This document shows positions 1 through 11,672 of a stretch of DNA of 58,563 nucleotides, piece by piece; the stretch's first letter is position 1, and the number at the start of each line of letters is the position of its first letter. The notes under the pieces are model-generated. The model searched no databases and was not told the DNA's origin. It worked only from the letters and a program-made list of their open reading frames with translations. This stretch comes from an uncultured Alphaproteobacteria bacterium (GTDB taxonomy: Bacteria; Pseudomonadota; Alphaproteobacteria; HIMB59; GCA-002718135), in NCBI GenBank assembly GCA_902553005.1, contig CACDIK010000005.1, positions 1 to 58,563 on the forward strand. Reading direction: 5' to 3'. Made by a program: the position numbers and the translations under genes.

Positions 1-417
1 TCTAGATTTATTCCAATTTTGACAGAATATACAAATCAATCAAAAATAAATTTTAAAAATTTTGAATTAAATATCATTGAAGCATCAGAACAATCTGAGA
101 GATTGTCAATTCCGACTTTAGAAAAAACAATTAAACTAGATGATTTAGTTGACAATTTTCCGTCTGATAGAGGTTTAGTATTTTGTGACGAAGGAAATGA
201 AAATTTACCAACTATTTACAATGCATTAATTAATGAAACAAAAAAATACAAAAAATGGTCTGTCATTATTGGACCTGAAGGTGGTTTTTCTGAAAAGGAA
301 CAAAGAACCATCTCTTCTTTGTCTTCATGTATATCCGTCTCTTTGGGAAAAAGAATTCTACGATCAGACACAGCAACTACAGCTGCAATTTTTTCAATTC
401 AATCGGTTATTGAATAA
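1..417 (+). CDS. rsmE: 16S rRNA m3U1498 methyltransferase RsmE, C-terminal part
   Basis: The frame is open from the first base, so this is the C-terminal ~138 residues of a gene that begins before the window. RsmE methylates N3 of U1498 in 16S rRNA using SAM. Two hallmark SPOUT-knot motifs are visible: GPEGGFSEKE near residue 90 and LGKRILRSDTA near residue 115, which build the trefoil-knot SAM site. The upstream stretch with EASEQSERL is also typical of the family. The TTG codon at 19 is internal and not a start. A gap of about 98 bases separates it from the oxidase operon, so the two are probably transcribed separately. The family call is firm; the N-terminal PUA-like domain is not visible. 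Confidence 0.95.
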   Translation, partial: SRFIPILTEYTNQSKINFKNFELNIIEASEQSERLSIPTLEKTIKLDDLVDNFPSDRGLVFCDEGNENLPTIYNALINETKKYKKWSVIIGPEGGFSEKEQRTISSLSSCISVSLGKRILRSDTATTAAIFSIQSVIE

Positions 418-515
418 ATCATAATGAGCGACAACCTGTCCTAGAATTTTGCCTCTAAATCACTGGTTAATTTACTGAATAATTTATTTATTAGTGTATA
501 CAATAACTAATTAAG

Positions 516-2925
<2,410 letters not shown>

Positions 2926-2930
2926 TTTAC

Positions 2931-3851
2931 GTGGATGCTAAATCCTTAGAAGCTGGTTATAGCAATAATTTTCTTTTAAGAAAATTTAAAGGTTATTATG
3001 AACTAATGAAACCAAGAGTTATGTCCTTGGTTATTTTTACTGCGTTTGTTGGAATGTTTTTGGCACCTGGGCAGATAACATTTCTAAATAGTTTGCTCGT
3101 AATATTTGCTATTGCGTTGGGAGCCGGTTCTTCAGCAGCAATAAATATGTGGTTCGATGAAGATATAGATAAAACTATGGAAAGAACAAAACTAAGACCA
3201 ATTCCGCTTGGAGTAGTTTCTAAAAATGAAGCCTTAGTTGTAGGGATATTAACGGGGACTATTTCTTTAATTTTGATGCAATGGTTCTCGAACTCGTTAG
3301 CAACTAGTTTACTTCTTTTTACAATTCTCTTTTATGTATTTATCTATACATTTTGGCTTAAACGAACAACTTCATTAAATATAGTTATTGGAGGAGCAGC
3401 AGGAGCAATTCCTCCAATTATTGGATGGACAGCAGTTATTCCTGAATTAAATTTCTTACCAATTAGTTTATTTGTAATTATATTTTTTTGGACCCCACCT
3501 CATTTTTGGGCTCTATCCGTATATAGATATAATGATTATAAAAATGCTAATGTGCCTATGTTACCAAATGTAAGCAGTATTGAAGATACAAAAAAACAGA
3601 TTGTTTATTATGCTGTAATATTAATTTTATCGAGTTATCTTCCATACTTAGATAGCAAAGTTGGAATAATATACTTAACTATAGTTACTATATTAAATTT
3701 ATTATTATTTAATAGTTCTTTAAAGTTAAAAAAATCTAGAGAAAAAAAATCAATACCAAATTCTGAAGGCTTAAAATTTTTTGCTATTTCAATTCTTTAT
3801 TTATTCAGTTTATTCTCAGCCTTATTGATTGATCATGTGGTACTAAGATGA
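2931..3851 (+). CDS. ctaB: Protoheme IX farnesyltransferase (heme O synthase)
   Basis: This membrane prenyltransferase adds a farnesyl group to heme b to make heme O, the precursor of heme A for subunit I. The 306-residue protein is of UbiA superfamily type with about eight or nine helices. The Asp-rich motif NMWFDEDIDKTMERT (about residues 72-86) and the second motif YRYNDYKNANVPMLP (about 199-213) are the allylic diphosphate/Mg sites. The start is a GTG five bases after the coxA stop. The ATG at 2935 is out of frame. Its stop overlaps the start of the next small ORF. No ctaA (heme A synthase) is seen in this window. Confidence 0.95.
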   Translation: MDAKSLEAGYSNNFLLRKFKGYYELMKPRVMSLVIFTAFVGMFLAPGQITFLNSLLVIFAIALGAGSSAAINMWFDEDIDKTMERTKLRPIPLGVVSKNEALVVGILTGTISLILMQWFSNSLATSLLLFTILFYVFIYTFWLKRTTSLNIVIGGAAGAIPPIIGWTAVIPELNFLPISLFVIIFFWTPPHFWALSVYRYNDYKNANVPMLPNVSSIEDTKKQIVYYAVILILSSYLPYLDSKVGIIYLTIVTILNLLLFNSSLKLKKSREKKSIPNSEGLKFFAISILYLFSLFSALLIDHVVLR

Positions 3852-3955
3852 AAAATAGAAGAAGAAAAAATATTATCACTTTAATTATTCTACTTTGTAT
3901 TGTCGCTTTCTTTTATTTGTGGACTTTATTTAAGGCTAATATTTTTGGAGTATAA
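3848..3955 (+). CDS. Small single-pass membrane protein of the cox operon
   Basis: A 35-residue ORF starts with ATG overlapping the ctaB stop (ATGA-type) and ends with TAA whose last A is the first base of the ctaG ATG. It encodes a basic N-terminus (MKNRRRKN) followed by one hydrophobic helix (about residues 9-28) and a short tail, predicting a single-pass inner-membrane protein with its N-terminus inside. Alphaproteobacterial cox operons often carry a short membrane protein at exactly this place between ctaB and ctaG (CoxF-like), whose role in oxidase assembly is poorly defined. The perfect coupling at both ends argues that it is translated. I infer the family from position and topology only. 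Confidence 0.75.
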   Translation: MKNRRRKNIITLIILLCIVAFFYLWTLFKANIFGV

Positions 3956-4470
3956 TGACAAACACTAGAACAGCTTTAGGATTATCGTTAATTGTTTTAA
4001 CAATGATAACTTTAGTTGCTTTTTCCGTACCTTTATATGACTTATTTTGTCGTGTTACTGGTTATGGTGGTAAGACAAGTACATCTGAGTTCCTTTCATC
4101 ATCAATTTTAGAAAGAGATATTAATCTTAAATTTAATGCCGATGTTAATGATAGTATAAATTGGACATTCACCGCACCAGAAAATATTAAATTTAAGGTT
4201 GGTGAAAATAAACTTGTTAACTATAAAGCTACAAATCAATCTGAAGTTGAAACAATTGGAACTGCGACATTTAATGTTTTACCAGAAAAGGTTGGTCCGT
4301 ATTTTATTAAAACACAGTGTTTTTGTTTTGAAAAGCAAGCTTTAAAACCTGGTGAAACAGTTGAAATGCCGGTTGTGTTTTATATAGACCCTTCAATTAA
4401 TGAAGATCCAACAATGAAAGATGTCGAAGAGATAACATTGTCATATACCTTTTTTAAATATATAGAATAA
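3955..4470 (+). CDS. ctaG: Cytochrome c oxidase assembly protein CtaG (Cox11 family)
   Basis: Cox11/CtaG is a copper chaperone that delivers copper to the CuB site of subunit I. The 171-residue protein has one N-terminal transmembrane helix (about residues 8-27), the family motif PLYDLFCRVTGYGG directly after it, and a periplasmic immunoglobulin-like domain. The copper-binding CFCF motif is present in KTQCFCFEKQ near residue 122, followed by the usual MPVVFYIDP strand. The start codon shares a base with the stop of the small upstream ORF, so translation is probably coupled. Length and motifs are normal. Confidence 0.96.
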   Translation: MTNTRTALGLSLIVLTMITLVAFSVPLYDLFCRVTGYGGKTSTSEFLSSSILERDINLKFNADVNDSINWTFTAPENIKFKVGENKLVNYKATNQSEVETIGTATFNVLPEKVGPYFIKTQCFCFEKQALKPGETVEMPVVFYIDPSINEDPTMKDVEEITLSYTFFKYIE

Positions 4471-4473
4471 CCA

Positions 4474-5319
4474 ATGGCTAATAAATCAACAACAGGGCAG
4501 AAACATCCATATCACTTAGTTGATCCAAGCCCACTTCCATTTTTATCATCAATAGCTGGTCTAGCAATGGCTGCCGGTCTTGTATTTTATATGCATTATG
4601 GAACTTCTTGGCTTCTTATCCTTGGCACAATTGGTTTGTTAACTATTATGTTTTTATGGTGGAGAGACGTAATTCAAGAGTCAACTTTTCAAAAGGTTCA
4701 TACACCTGTTGTGGAACTGGGACTAAGATATGGAATGGCGCTTTTTATTGCATCAGAAGTAATGTTCTTTGTTGCTTTTTTCTGGGCTTTCTTTGATGCA
4801 AGTTTAACACCTAAATTACCTATAGAAGAATTCTCTGAAACTTTTGATAGTAAGGGTGCTGTTGGAATTTGGCCGCCAGAAGGTATCAAAACATTTGATC
4901 CTCTTGATGTTCCTTTTCTAAATACATTAATATTATTAATGTCAGGTACTACTTGTACATGGGCTCACCATGCTGTTAGAGAAGGACATAGAGATCAAGC
5001 CATTCAGGCATTATGGTGTACTGTTGGTCTCGGAATTTTCTTCTCTTTTATGCAGGGTGTAGAATATTACGAAGCAGCTCATCATTATTTTAGTTTTACT
5101 GACGGAATATATCCGTCAGTATTTTATATGGCTACTGGTTTTCATGGATTTCATGTAATGGTTGGAACAGCATTTCTAGCTGTTTGTTTGTATCGTGTTT
5201 ATAAAAATCATTTTACTCCAGATAGACATTTTGGATTAGAGGCAGCAGCATGGTACTGGCACTTTGTTGACGTTGTTTGGCTATTCTTGTTTGTCTGCGT
5301 TTATGTTTGGGGTGCATAA
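4474..5319 (+). CDS. coxC: Cytochrome c oxidase subunit III
   Basis: Subunit III stabilises the oxidase during turnover and binds lipid in the membrane core. The 281-residue protein has seven hydrophobic helices. Family landmarks are visible: KHPYHLVDPSPLPF at the N-terminus, ASEVMFFVAFFWAFFDASL in helix III, and the C-terminal ATGFHGFHVMVGT and WYWHFVDVVWLFLF blocks. The start lies three bases after the ctaG stop with no clear Shine-Dalgarno, so re-initiation is likely. The gene completes the structural subunits of the aa3 oxidase. Confidence 0.97.
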   Translation: MANKSTTGQKHPYHLVDPSPLPFLSSIAGLAMAAGLVFYMHYGTSWLLILGTIGLLTIMFLWWRDVIQESTFQKVHTPVVELGLRYGMALFIASEVMFFVAFFWAFFDASLTPKLPIEEFSETFDSKGAVGIWPPEGIKTFDPLDVPFLNTLILLMSGTTCTWAHHAVREGHRDQAIQALWCTVGLGIFFSFMQGVEYYEAAHHYFSFTDGIYPSVFYMATGFHGFHVMVGTAFLAVCLYRVYKNHFTPDRHFGLEAAAWYWHFVDVVWLFLFVCVYVWGA

Positions 5320-6009
5320 ATTAAAAACTTTCCCATAAAATTTTTTTTATTTAGTTTATTTTGTATTGTGCTGACAATATTTTTAGGAATTTGGCAATTG
5401 CAAAGACTGGAATGGAAAGAAAAAATTATTGCCGAATTTAATGAACTAAAGGATCAAAAACCACTTTCACTTTCAATGGGAAAAATGAAGTATCCAAATA
5501 TTGATGAGTTTACTAAAGTTATCACTTTAGGAACTGTTGACAGAAGTAAAAAAATTTTTTTTCCTGCTAAAACATTGAATGGGATTTCTGGTGTTAGAAT
5601 AGCTAGTTTATTGTCAGATAATCATGGTAATAATTATTTAATTGATGAAGGTTGGTTTGAGCAAAGCAGATATGATTATTTTAAAGACAATAATGAAATA
5701 ATAAATGCTGAAATTCTAGGATACATCCGATACCCAACTCAAAAAAAGATGTTTACTCCCGAGAATTCTATCTCTTCAAATGAATGGTATTATTATGATT
5801 TGGAGCAAATTCAAACTTTCTTAAATGTTAAGATAAATCAGAAGTTTTTCATTAAAAATATGAGTAATTACGCAGAGAATTTCTTAATACCATCATCTCA
5901 AACTCATAATTTTTCAAATAATCATTTGCAGTATGCAATTACATGGTTTTTGATGAGTTTTTCTTTTTTGATTATTTTTATAATTTATTTATTTAGGAAG
6001 AAAAAATGA
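5320..6009 (+). CDS. surf1: SURF1 family cytochrome oxidase biogenesis protein, probable ATT start
   Basis: SURF1 proteins help insert heme a into subunit I. The frame carries an N-terminal helix with the motif FLGIWQLQRLEWKE, a central periplasmic domain, and a C-terminal helix with the typical HLQYAITWFLMSFSF block. The first conventional start (GTG at 5368) would cut the first membrane helix. The in-frame ATT at 5320, immediately after the coxC stop and seven bases after a GGGG at 5309-5312, gives a complete N-terminus (MKNFPIKFFLFSLF if ATT is read as Met) and 229 residues, close to family length. ATA at 5335 is another possibility. The family is confident; the start is inferred. Confidence 0.88.
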   Translation: MKNFPIKFFLFSLFCIVLTIFLGIWQLQRLEWKEKIIAEFNELKDQKPLSLSMGKMKYPNIDEFTKVITLGTVDRSKKIFFPAKTLNGISGVRIASLLSDNHGNNYLIDEGWFEQSRYDYFKDNNEIINAEILGYIRYPTQKKMFTPENSISSNEWYYYDLEQIQTFLNVKINQKFFIKNMSNYAENFLIPSSQTHNFSNNHLQYAITWFLMSFSFLIIFIIYLFRKKK

Positions 6010-7484
6010 AAACATATTTAAAACTTAAAGAGATCTTTAATGAAGCTTCACTGACATCAGATATTGCAGGTATTTTACACTGGGATATGTCAACAATGAT
6101 GCCGAGCAGCTCAAGAGATCAAAGATCAGATCAATTAGCCTATTTATCAAAACTTAGTCATAGTAAAATTTCATCTTCTGAAGTCGGTGATCTAATTGAA
6201 GATTCTAAGAATCTTAATCTAAGTAACAGTGATCAGAAAAACTTAAATGAAATGGATAGAGAATATAAATTAGCTTCTGCTATTCCAACGGAGCTTGTAG
6301 AAAAAATTTCAAAATCTTCAGCTAAATGTGAAGGTGTTTGGCAAGAGGCAAGGGAAAAGTCAGATTTTAATTTAGTAAAAAAGGATTTAGAAGAACTTAT
6401 AAATTTAATAAAAGAAGAAGCTAATATTCTAGGGGAAACTTTTAAAGTTTCTCCTTATGAAGCACTAATAAATAAATTTGAATCTTCTTCAGAAGAAAAT
6501 AAAATATCTGAAGTATTTGATGATTTACAAAAATTTCTAACACCACTTATTGATAAAATTATTGATAAGCAAAAAAAAGAAGAAACATTTCAATTTGAAA
6601 CAAGTATTGATGAAGAAAAGCAGAAAAATATTTCTGAATATATAATGAAACAAATAGGTTTTGATTTTACAAGAGGAAGACTTGATAAAAGTGTTCACCC
6701 TTTTTGTGGAGGATCTACAAATGATGTTAGAATTACAACTAGATATAATAATGAAAATCCATTTTCATCTTTAGATGGTGTTATGCATGAAACTGGACAT
6801 GCATTATATGAGCTAAACCTACCAAAAGATTGGATGTATCAGCCAGCAGGCAAATCTAGAGGGATGGCCATGCATGAAAGTCAATCACTATTAATTGAAA
6901 TGCAAATCACTAGATCATTAGCTTTTAAAAAATTTTTATCTAATACTTTAAATAAAAAATTTAATATTAAAGACAAAGCTACAAATCCAGACAATCTTTA
7001 CAAATTAGGTACCCGAGTAAATAAATCTTTTATAAGGGTTGAGTCGGATGAAGTAACCTATCCCTTGCATATTATTTTAAGATTTAATTTAGAAAGAAAA
7101 ATTTTTAACAATGAAATAAATATTACAGACATTCCAGATGCTTGGAATGATGAATTTAATAAATTATTTAATTTATCGATAAATAAAGACACTGATGGAT
7201 GTTTACAAGATATTCACTGGTTTGCCGGATTATTTGGATACTTTCCAACATATTCATTAGGAGCACTCACTGCTGCTCAATTTGCCTCTCAATTGAGAAC
7301 TGATCAGCAGGAATTAGATCAGGAAATAGAAAATGGTGAATTTTCAAATTTAGTAAATTGGCTTAAAAAAAATATCCATGAAAAAGCTAGTTTTTTTTCA
7401 ACTAATGAGATTTTAGAACAGGTTACAAAGTCGCCTTTAAATGCTAAATATTTCAAAGAATATATTACTAATCGCTATCTTTAA
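6006..7484 (+). CDS. M32 family metallocarboxypeptidase (Taq carboxypeptidase type)
   Basis: This is a cytoplasmic zinc carboxypeptidase that removes C-terminal residues from peptides. The 492-residue length matches the M32 family. The zinc motif HETGHALYE is visible near residue 261, with the third ligand in HESQS about 28 residues later. Other family signatures are GGSTNDVRITTRYN upstream, TYPLHIILRFNLE (about 355), and the C-terminal DIHWFAGLFGYFPTYSLGA. The N-terminal half is helical, as expected. Its ATG overlaps the surf1 stop (ATGA), so it is co-transcribed with the oxidase genes, although a functional link to respiration is not obvious. Confidence 0.95.
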   Translation: MKTYLKLKEIFNEASLTSDIAGILHWDMSTMMPSSSRDQRSDQLAYLSKLSHSKISSSEVGDLIEDSKNLNLSNSDQKNLNEMDREYKLASAIPTELVEKISKSSAKCEGVWQEAREKSDFNLVKKDLEELINLIKEEANILGETFKVSPYEALINKFESSSEENKISEVFDDLQKFLTPLIDKIIDKQKKEETFQFETSIDEEKQKNISEYIMKQIGFDFTRGRLDKSVHPFCGGSTNDVRITTRYNNENPFSSLDGVMHETGHALYELNLPKDWMYQPAGKSRGMAMHESQSLLIEMQITRSLAFKKFLSNTLNKKFNIKDKATNPDNLYKLGTRVNKSFIRVESDEVTYPLHIILRFNLERKIFNNEINITDIPDAWNDEFNKLFNLSINKDTDGCLQDIHWFAGLFGYFPTYSLGALTAAQFASQLRTDQQELDQEIENGEFSNLVNWLKKNIHEKASFFSTNEILEQVTKSPLNAKYFKEYITNRYL

Positions 7485-8860
7485 TGAAATATTTAAGCAC
7501 AAGAGATGATTCTCTAAGCAGATCATTTAACGATATACTTTATCAAGGATTATCAAGAGATGGTGGTCTGTATTTACCCCAAAGTTGGCCGAAAATAGAT
7601 TTACTGAGTTTAAAAAATAAATCATACGAAGAAGTGGCATACGAAATTATTTTTCCTTATGTAAATGAAAATATAGAAAAATTAGAATTACAAAAAATTT
7701 TAAATGAGACTTATGCAAATTTTAGTCATGAAAAAATAGCTCCATTAGTAGAATTAGAAAATAATAAATTTTTATTAGAATTAATTTATGGACCTACTTA
7801 TGCTTTTAAAGATTATGCTTTACAATTCCTTGGTAACCTATTTTCTACAAGTTTAGAGATGTCTCCAAAAAAAATTACTGTTTTAGGGGCAACTTCTGGC
7901 GATACTGGGTCAGCTGCAATTCATTCTTTTAAATCAAAAAAAGATATAAATGTGTTTATCCTACATCCTCATAATAAAGTATCACCTATTCAACAAAAAC
8001 AAATGACTACAGTAATTGATAAGAATATTTTTAATATAGCTGTAGATGGTAATTTTGATGATTGTCAAAAAATTGTCAAAGAACTATTTGTTGATAATGA
8101 AATACAAAAGTCTACTTCTTTAACTGCAGTAAACTCTATAAATTGGGCACGATTAATTGCGCAAGTTGTTTATTATTTTTGGGCTTACTTGCAAATTAAT
8201 AAGCAGCAAATTAATTTTATTGTTCCTTCGGGAAATTTTGGCAATATTTTTTCAGCCTTTGTTGCTAAACAAATGGGATTACCTATTGGTCATTTACATA
8301 TTGCAACAAATTCTAATGATATCTTAAAGTCCATAGTAGACACTGGATCAATGAAAAAAAAATCTGTTTCTCAAACTTATAGCCCTAGTATGGATATACA
8401 AGTTTCAAGTAATTTTGAGAGGCAAATTTTTGAAAGCTTCAATAGAAATAGCAAAAGAGTAAATGAAGTATTTGAAAGTTTTTCATCAAAAGGTTTTTAT
8501 CAATTTGATGACTCTGTTTTAGCTAAGTTTCAGCAAATATATAAAGCTTCTTCAATTGATGATAGTCAGACTCTGGAAACAATTAAATATGTATACGAAA
8601 AATTTAATTATATTGCTGATCCACATACTGCAACAGGACTAAAAGTATTATTAGATAAAAAAGATGATGAGGCATGGGTATCTTTGGTTTGTGCACATCC
8701 TGCAAAATTTGACAAAGCTGTGAATAAAGCAATTAATAAAGAAATTGATATACCGAAAGAATTGAGCAATCTCTTTGATAAAGAGGAAAAGATGACTATA
8801 TTACCTAATAGTACTATAGATGTAAAAAACTTCATCTTAGAAAAAATTAGCAATGCATAA
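7484..8860 (+). CDS. thrC: Threonine synthase
   Basis: Threonine synthase is a PLP enzyme converting O-phosphohomoserine to threonine. The 458-residue protein starts with the classical MKYLSTRDD...LSRDGGLYLP segment. The PLP lysine lies in GPTYAFKDYALQFLGN near residue 109. The glycine-rich ATSGDTGSAA loop (about 145) and the SINWARLIAQVVYYF block are diagnostic. Length fits the longer (class I, yeast/proteobacterial) form. The ATG overlaps the previous stop by one base. Homoserine kinase thrB, which makes its substrate, is elsewhere in this window at 53040-53990. Confidence 0.97.
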   Translation: MKYLSTRDDSLSRSFNDILYQGLSRDGGLYLPQSWPKIDLLSLKNKSYEEVAYEIIFPYVNENIEKLELQKILNETYANFSHEKIAPLVELENNKFLLELIYGPTYAFKDYALQFLGNLFSTSLEMSPKKITVLGATSGDTGSAAIHSFKSKKDINVFILHPHNKVSPIQQKQMTTVIDKNIFNIAVDGNFDDCQKIVKELFVDNEIQKSTSLTAVNSINWARLIAQVVYYFWAYLQINKQQINFIVPSGNFGNIFSAFVAKQMGLPIGHLHIATNSNDILKSIVDTGSMKKKSVSQTYSPSMDIQVSSNFERQIFESFNRNSKRVNEVFESFSSKGFYQFDDSVLAKFQQIYKASSIDDSQTLETIKYVYEKFNYIADPHTATGLKVLLDKKDDEAWVSLVCAHPAKFDKAVNKAINKEIDIPKELSNLFDKEEKMTILPNSTIDVKNFILEKISNA

Positions 8861-10106
8861 AATTACAACACTAGAAAATGGATTAAGAATAGTAACCCAG
8901 AATATGCCAGGGTTGGAAACAGTATCAATGGGTATATGGAATTTTGTTGGCGGCAGAGATGAAACAAAAGACATAAATGGTGTTGCTCACCTTTTAGAGC
9001 ATATGGCTTTTAAGGGTACATCAACGAAAAATGCTCTTCAAATAGCTGAAACAATTGAAAATGTTGGCGGAGATATAAATGCCTATACTTCAAAGGAAAT
9101 AACAGCTTATTATGTAAAGCTCTTAGCTGATGATCTGCATTTTGGAATAGATATTCTGACAGATATTTTGCAAAATTCTACATTTGCAGAAGATGAACTT
9201 AATAGAGAAAGGGGAGTCATAATTCAAGAAATTGGAATGTACCTTGATACTCCTGATGATATGATTTTTGATTATTGGCAAGAAAAAGCATACCCGGACC
9301 AGCCAATGGGACGTTCTATATTGGGTAAAACTGATATCATTAAAAATATTTCAAGAGATGAAGTTAAAGACTTTATGATGAATAATTATAATCCAAAAAA
9401 AATGATTATAAGTGCAGCTGGAAAAATTGACCATGATCAATTTGTTGAATCAATTAAAAAATCATGCACTAAGTTACCAGCCGGATTATCAACGCAAAGA
9501 GAGAAAGCAGATTATAAATCAGGAGAATACAGAGAAGATAAAAAATTAGAACAGATTCACTTACTACTTGGTTTTGAAGGTATAGATTACCACCATGATG
9601 ATTACTATTCTTTATTGGTTTACTCTTCTTTATTAGGCGGAGGTATGTCATCAAGATTGTTTCAAGAGATTAGAGAGAAACGTGGTCTTGTTTATGGTAT
9701 TTCTTCTTTCAGTTCATCTTACACTGACACTGGTGTTTTTGGTATTTATTGTGGAACAGGTGAAAATCAAATCCAAGAGCTCATACCTGTTTTATGTGAT
9801 CAACTAAATGAAAGTCCTAATTCAGTTACAGAAAAGGAAATAAATAGAGGTAAAGCTCAATTGAAAGCAAGCTTAATGATGGGGAGGGAAAGTGCATTTA
9901 GAAGATGTGAGAGTGCTGCTAGACAACTTTTGGTCTTTAATAGAATAATCGAACCCGCTGAAACTATTAAAAATATAGACAAGGTCTCTAAAGAGACTGT
10001 CCAAAAGATAGCTAATGAAATTGTAAAAGGGCCAATAACTATATCGAGTATTGGACCATTATCTAAACTTGAAAATATTGATAAAATACAAAATCGTATT
10101 AATTAA
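8853..10106 (+). CDS. M16 family zinc peptidase (processing-peptidase-like)
   Basis: The 417-residue protein is a single-unit M16B peptidase resembling the beta subunit of mitochondrial processing peptidase. The inverted zinc motif HLLEH is at about residues 47-51 in GVAHLLEHMAFKGT, and the downstream Glu lies in ELNRERGVIIQEIGMYLD. The C-terminal half contains the glycine-rich LLGGGMSSRLFQEIREKRGLVYGI segment typical of the family. The start overlaps the thrC stop by eight bases, an arrangement (thrC followed by pepM16) that I recall as common in alphaproteobacteria. Its substrate is not evident from sequence. Confidence 0.94.
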   Translation: MHKITTLENGLRIVTQNMPGLETVSMGIWNFVGGRDETKDINGVAHLLEHMAFKGTSTKNALQIAETIENVGGDINAYTSKEITAYYVKLLADDLHFGIDILTDILQNSTFAEDELNRERGVIIQEIGMYLDTPDDMIFDYWQEKAYPDQPMGRSILGKTDIIKNISRDEVKDFMMNNYNPKKMIISAAGKIDHDQFVESIKKSCTKLPAGLSTQREKADYKSGEYREDKKLEQIHLLLGFEGIDYHHDDYYSLLVYSSLLGGGMSSRLFQEIREKRGLVYGISSFSSSYTDTGVFGIYCGTGENQIQELIPVLCDQLNESPNSVTEKEINRGKAQLKASLMMGRESAFRRCESAARQLLVFNRIIEPAETIKNIDKVSKETVQKIANEIVKGPITISSIGPLSKLENIDKIQNRIN

Positions 10107-10130
10107 ATCGTTCAAAATTTAAAAAATTTT

Positions 10131-11633
10131 ATGATTAAGTTTGCAACTTTTTTTTTAATTACGATATTTCTATCAACTACTGCAATAACAAAAGAGAAAT
10201 ATCCTTTTCAAGGTGGTCAAGGATTTGATACAAAGTACTTATGGGATAAAAATTTGAATGGTAAGAAAAAATGGCTTCTACCAAAAAAGATGCTTAAGGA
10301 TCAATTTCTAGCGAAACTCTTAGCGTACGATAAAACCCAATTTTGGTTTACAATGCATGATTTTATTGCAACAGGAGATTTCAACAGAGATAGTGTTCAA
10401 GATTACGTAGTAACAGTTTTAAATCTTGATAAACAATTCAAAGCAAAATTAGACGAGGATCTAGGTATCTATGTCTGTAAAGCTAATAAAGATGCTGGTG
10501 CTTGTTTGTCAGAAAAAGGTGTTACACAACATAACTATCAAATTATTCTTGGTAAAAAAGAAACTGGAAGAGCTGAAGGAAAAGAGTCATATTGGGGTAC
10601 AGGGCTAATACAAGACAATTTACCATTCATTCAATGTGGAACTGCTCAACCACTTATTGCAGATTTCAATGGCGACGGTTGGGACGACATTTATTTGGCA
10701 GCGGCCGTTAATGATTTTGGAACAGGTTGCGGTGGTTATCATTCTTATTTCTTGTCACAGCCAGAAGGATTCTTAAAAGAGTCAAGCGAATCACATATTG
10801 GTGACGGTAAAGATTTCAATAAAAAATATAATAGAATTTGTAATTATTCACACAGAGCTGATGCAGGTGACTTTGATAAAGATGGTGATATTGACATCAT
10901 TCTTGCAAGTATTGATTGGAAAGGCAACAACGGTGAAATGATTTGTCTTATCAACGACGGTAAAGGTAATATGAAAAGTTCAACTTGTGGTAATCAATAT
11001 GCCTTTATTGTAAGACACGCAGATTTTGATGGTGATGGATACATCGATATGTTGGCTGGTGCTCATAGTTCAGATTGTTTTAAATATCATAGCAATTGGA
11101 AGGGTCATCAAAAAAGTTCTAAAAACAGACACAGTCTAAGAATTCTTTGGGGTAATGGTACTAACAAATGGAACACCAAAAACTCAAAAGAAATAAAAAA
11201 TGTAGGATATCACACAAAGACTAAAGATAATATTCCGCTATGTAATCCAGTAGGAACTATGGTTGCTGATGTTGATAACGATGGTGATATGGATTTAGTA
11301 GGCTCAACTATTGGTCTTAATTATGTTGGAGGTTATTTAATTACTTACTTGAATGACGGTAAGGGTAACTTCACAATCGGCTGGCAACAATCAATACATA
11401 GTGTAACTAAATATAACAAAGAGAATTGGCCTATGTCAGAAGTTAATCACGACGAGAATGGTTGGTACATATCATTACATCCTGCAGATATTAACTTTGA
11501 TGGTAACATAGATTTCATGGTTAACGGTCATTGGCTTAATTCCGGCAATAATGATGTTTATATAAATAATGGAGATGGAACTTTTAAAACAGTAAGTGAT
11601 TTTGACTTGAGAAAGTATGCAAAAATATTCTAG
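10131..11633 (+). CDS. Secreted FG-GAP/VCBS repeat protein
   Basis: The 500-residue product starts with a signal peptide (about residues 1-20, MIKFATFFLITIFLSTTAIT). It then contains at least six calcium-loop repeats of the D-x-N/D-x-D-G-x-x-D type, for example DFNGDGWDDIYL, DFDKDGDIDIIL, DFDGDGYIDMLA, DVDNDGDMDLVG and DINFDGNIDFMV. Such repeats fold as blades of an integrin-like beta-propeller that binds calcium. No catalytic domain is visible, so it may bind a surface ligand or polysaccharide. The GC content in the loops looks slightly higher than in the neighbours. It follows the M16 peptidase by 24 bases without a strong Shine-Dalgarno. Function unknown. Confidence 0.85.
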   Translation: MIKFATFFLITIFLSTTAITKEKYPFQGGQGFDTKYLWDKNLNGKKKWLLPKKMLKDQFLAKLLAYDKTQFWFTMHDFIATGDFNRDSVQDYVVTVLNLDKQFKAKLDEDLGIYVCKANKDAGACLSEKGVTQHNYQIILGKKETGRAEGKESYWGTGLIQDNLPFIQCGTAQPLIADFNGDGWDDIYLAAAVNDFGTGCGGYHSYFLSQPEGFLKESSESHIGDGKDFNKKYNRICNYSHRADAGDFDKDGDIDIILASIDWKGNNGEMICLINDGKGNMKSSTCGNQYAFIVRHADFDGDGYIDMLAGAHSSDCFKYHSNWKGHQKSSKNRHSLRILWGNGTNKWNTKNSKEIKNVGYHTKTKDNIPLCNPVGTMVADVDNDGDMDLVGSTIGLNYVGGYLITYLNDGKGNFTIGWQQSIHSVTKYNKENWPMSEVNHDENGWYISLHPADINFDGNIDFMVNGHWLNSGNNDVYINNGDGTFKTVSDFDLRKYAKIF

Positions 11634-11672
11634 ATAAAAATCTTAAAAATTGTTTAATTAAATTTTAAAAAG

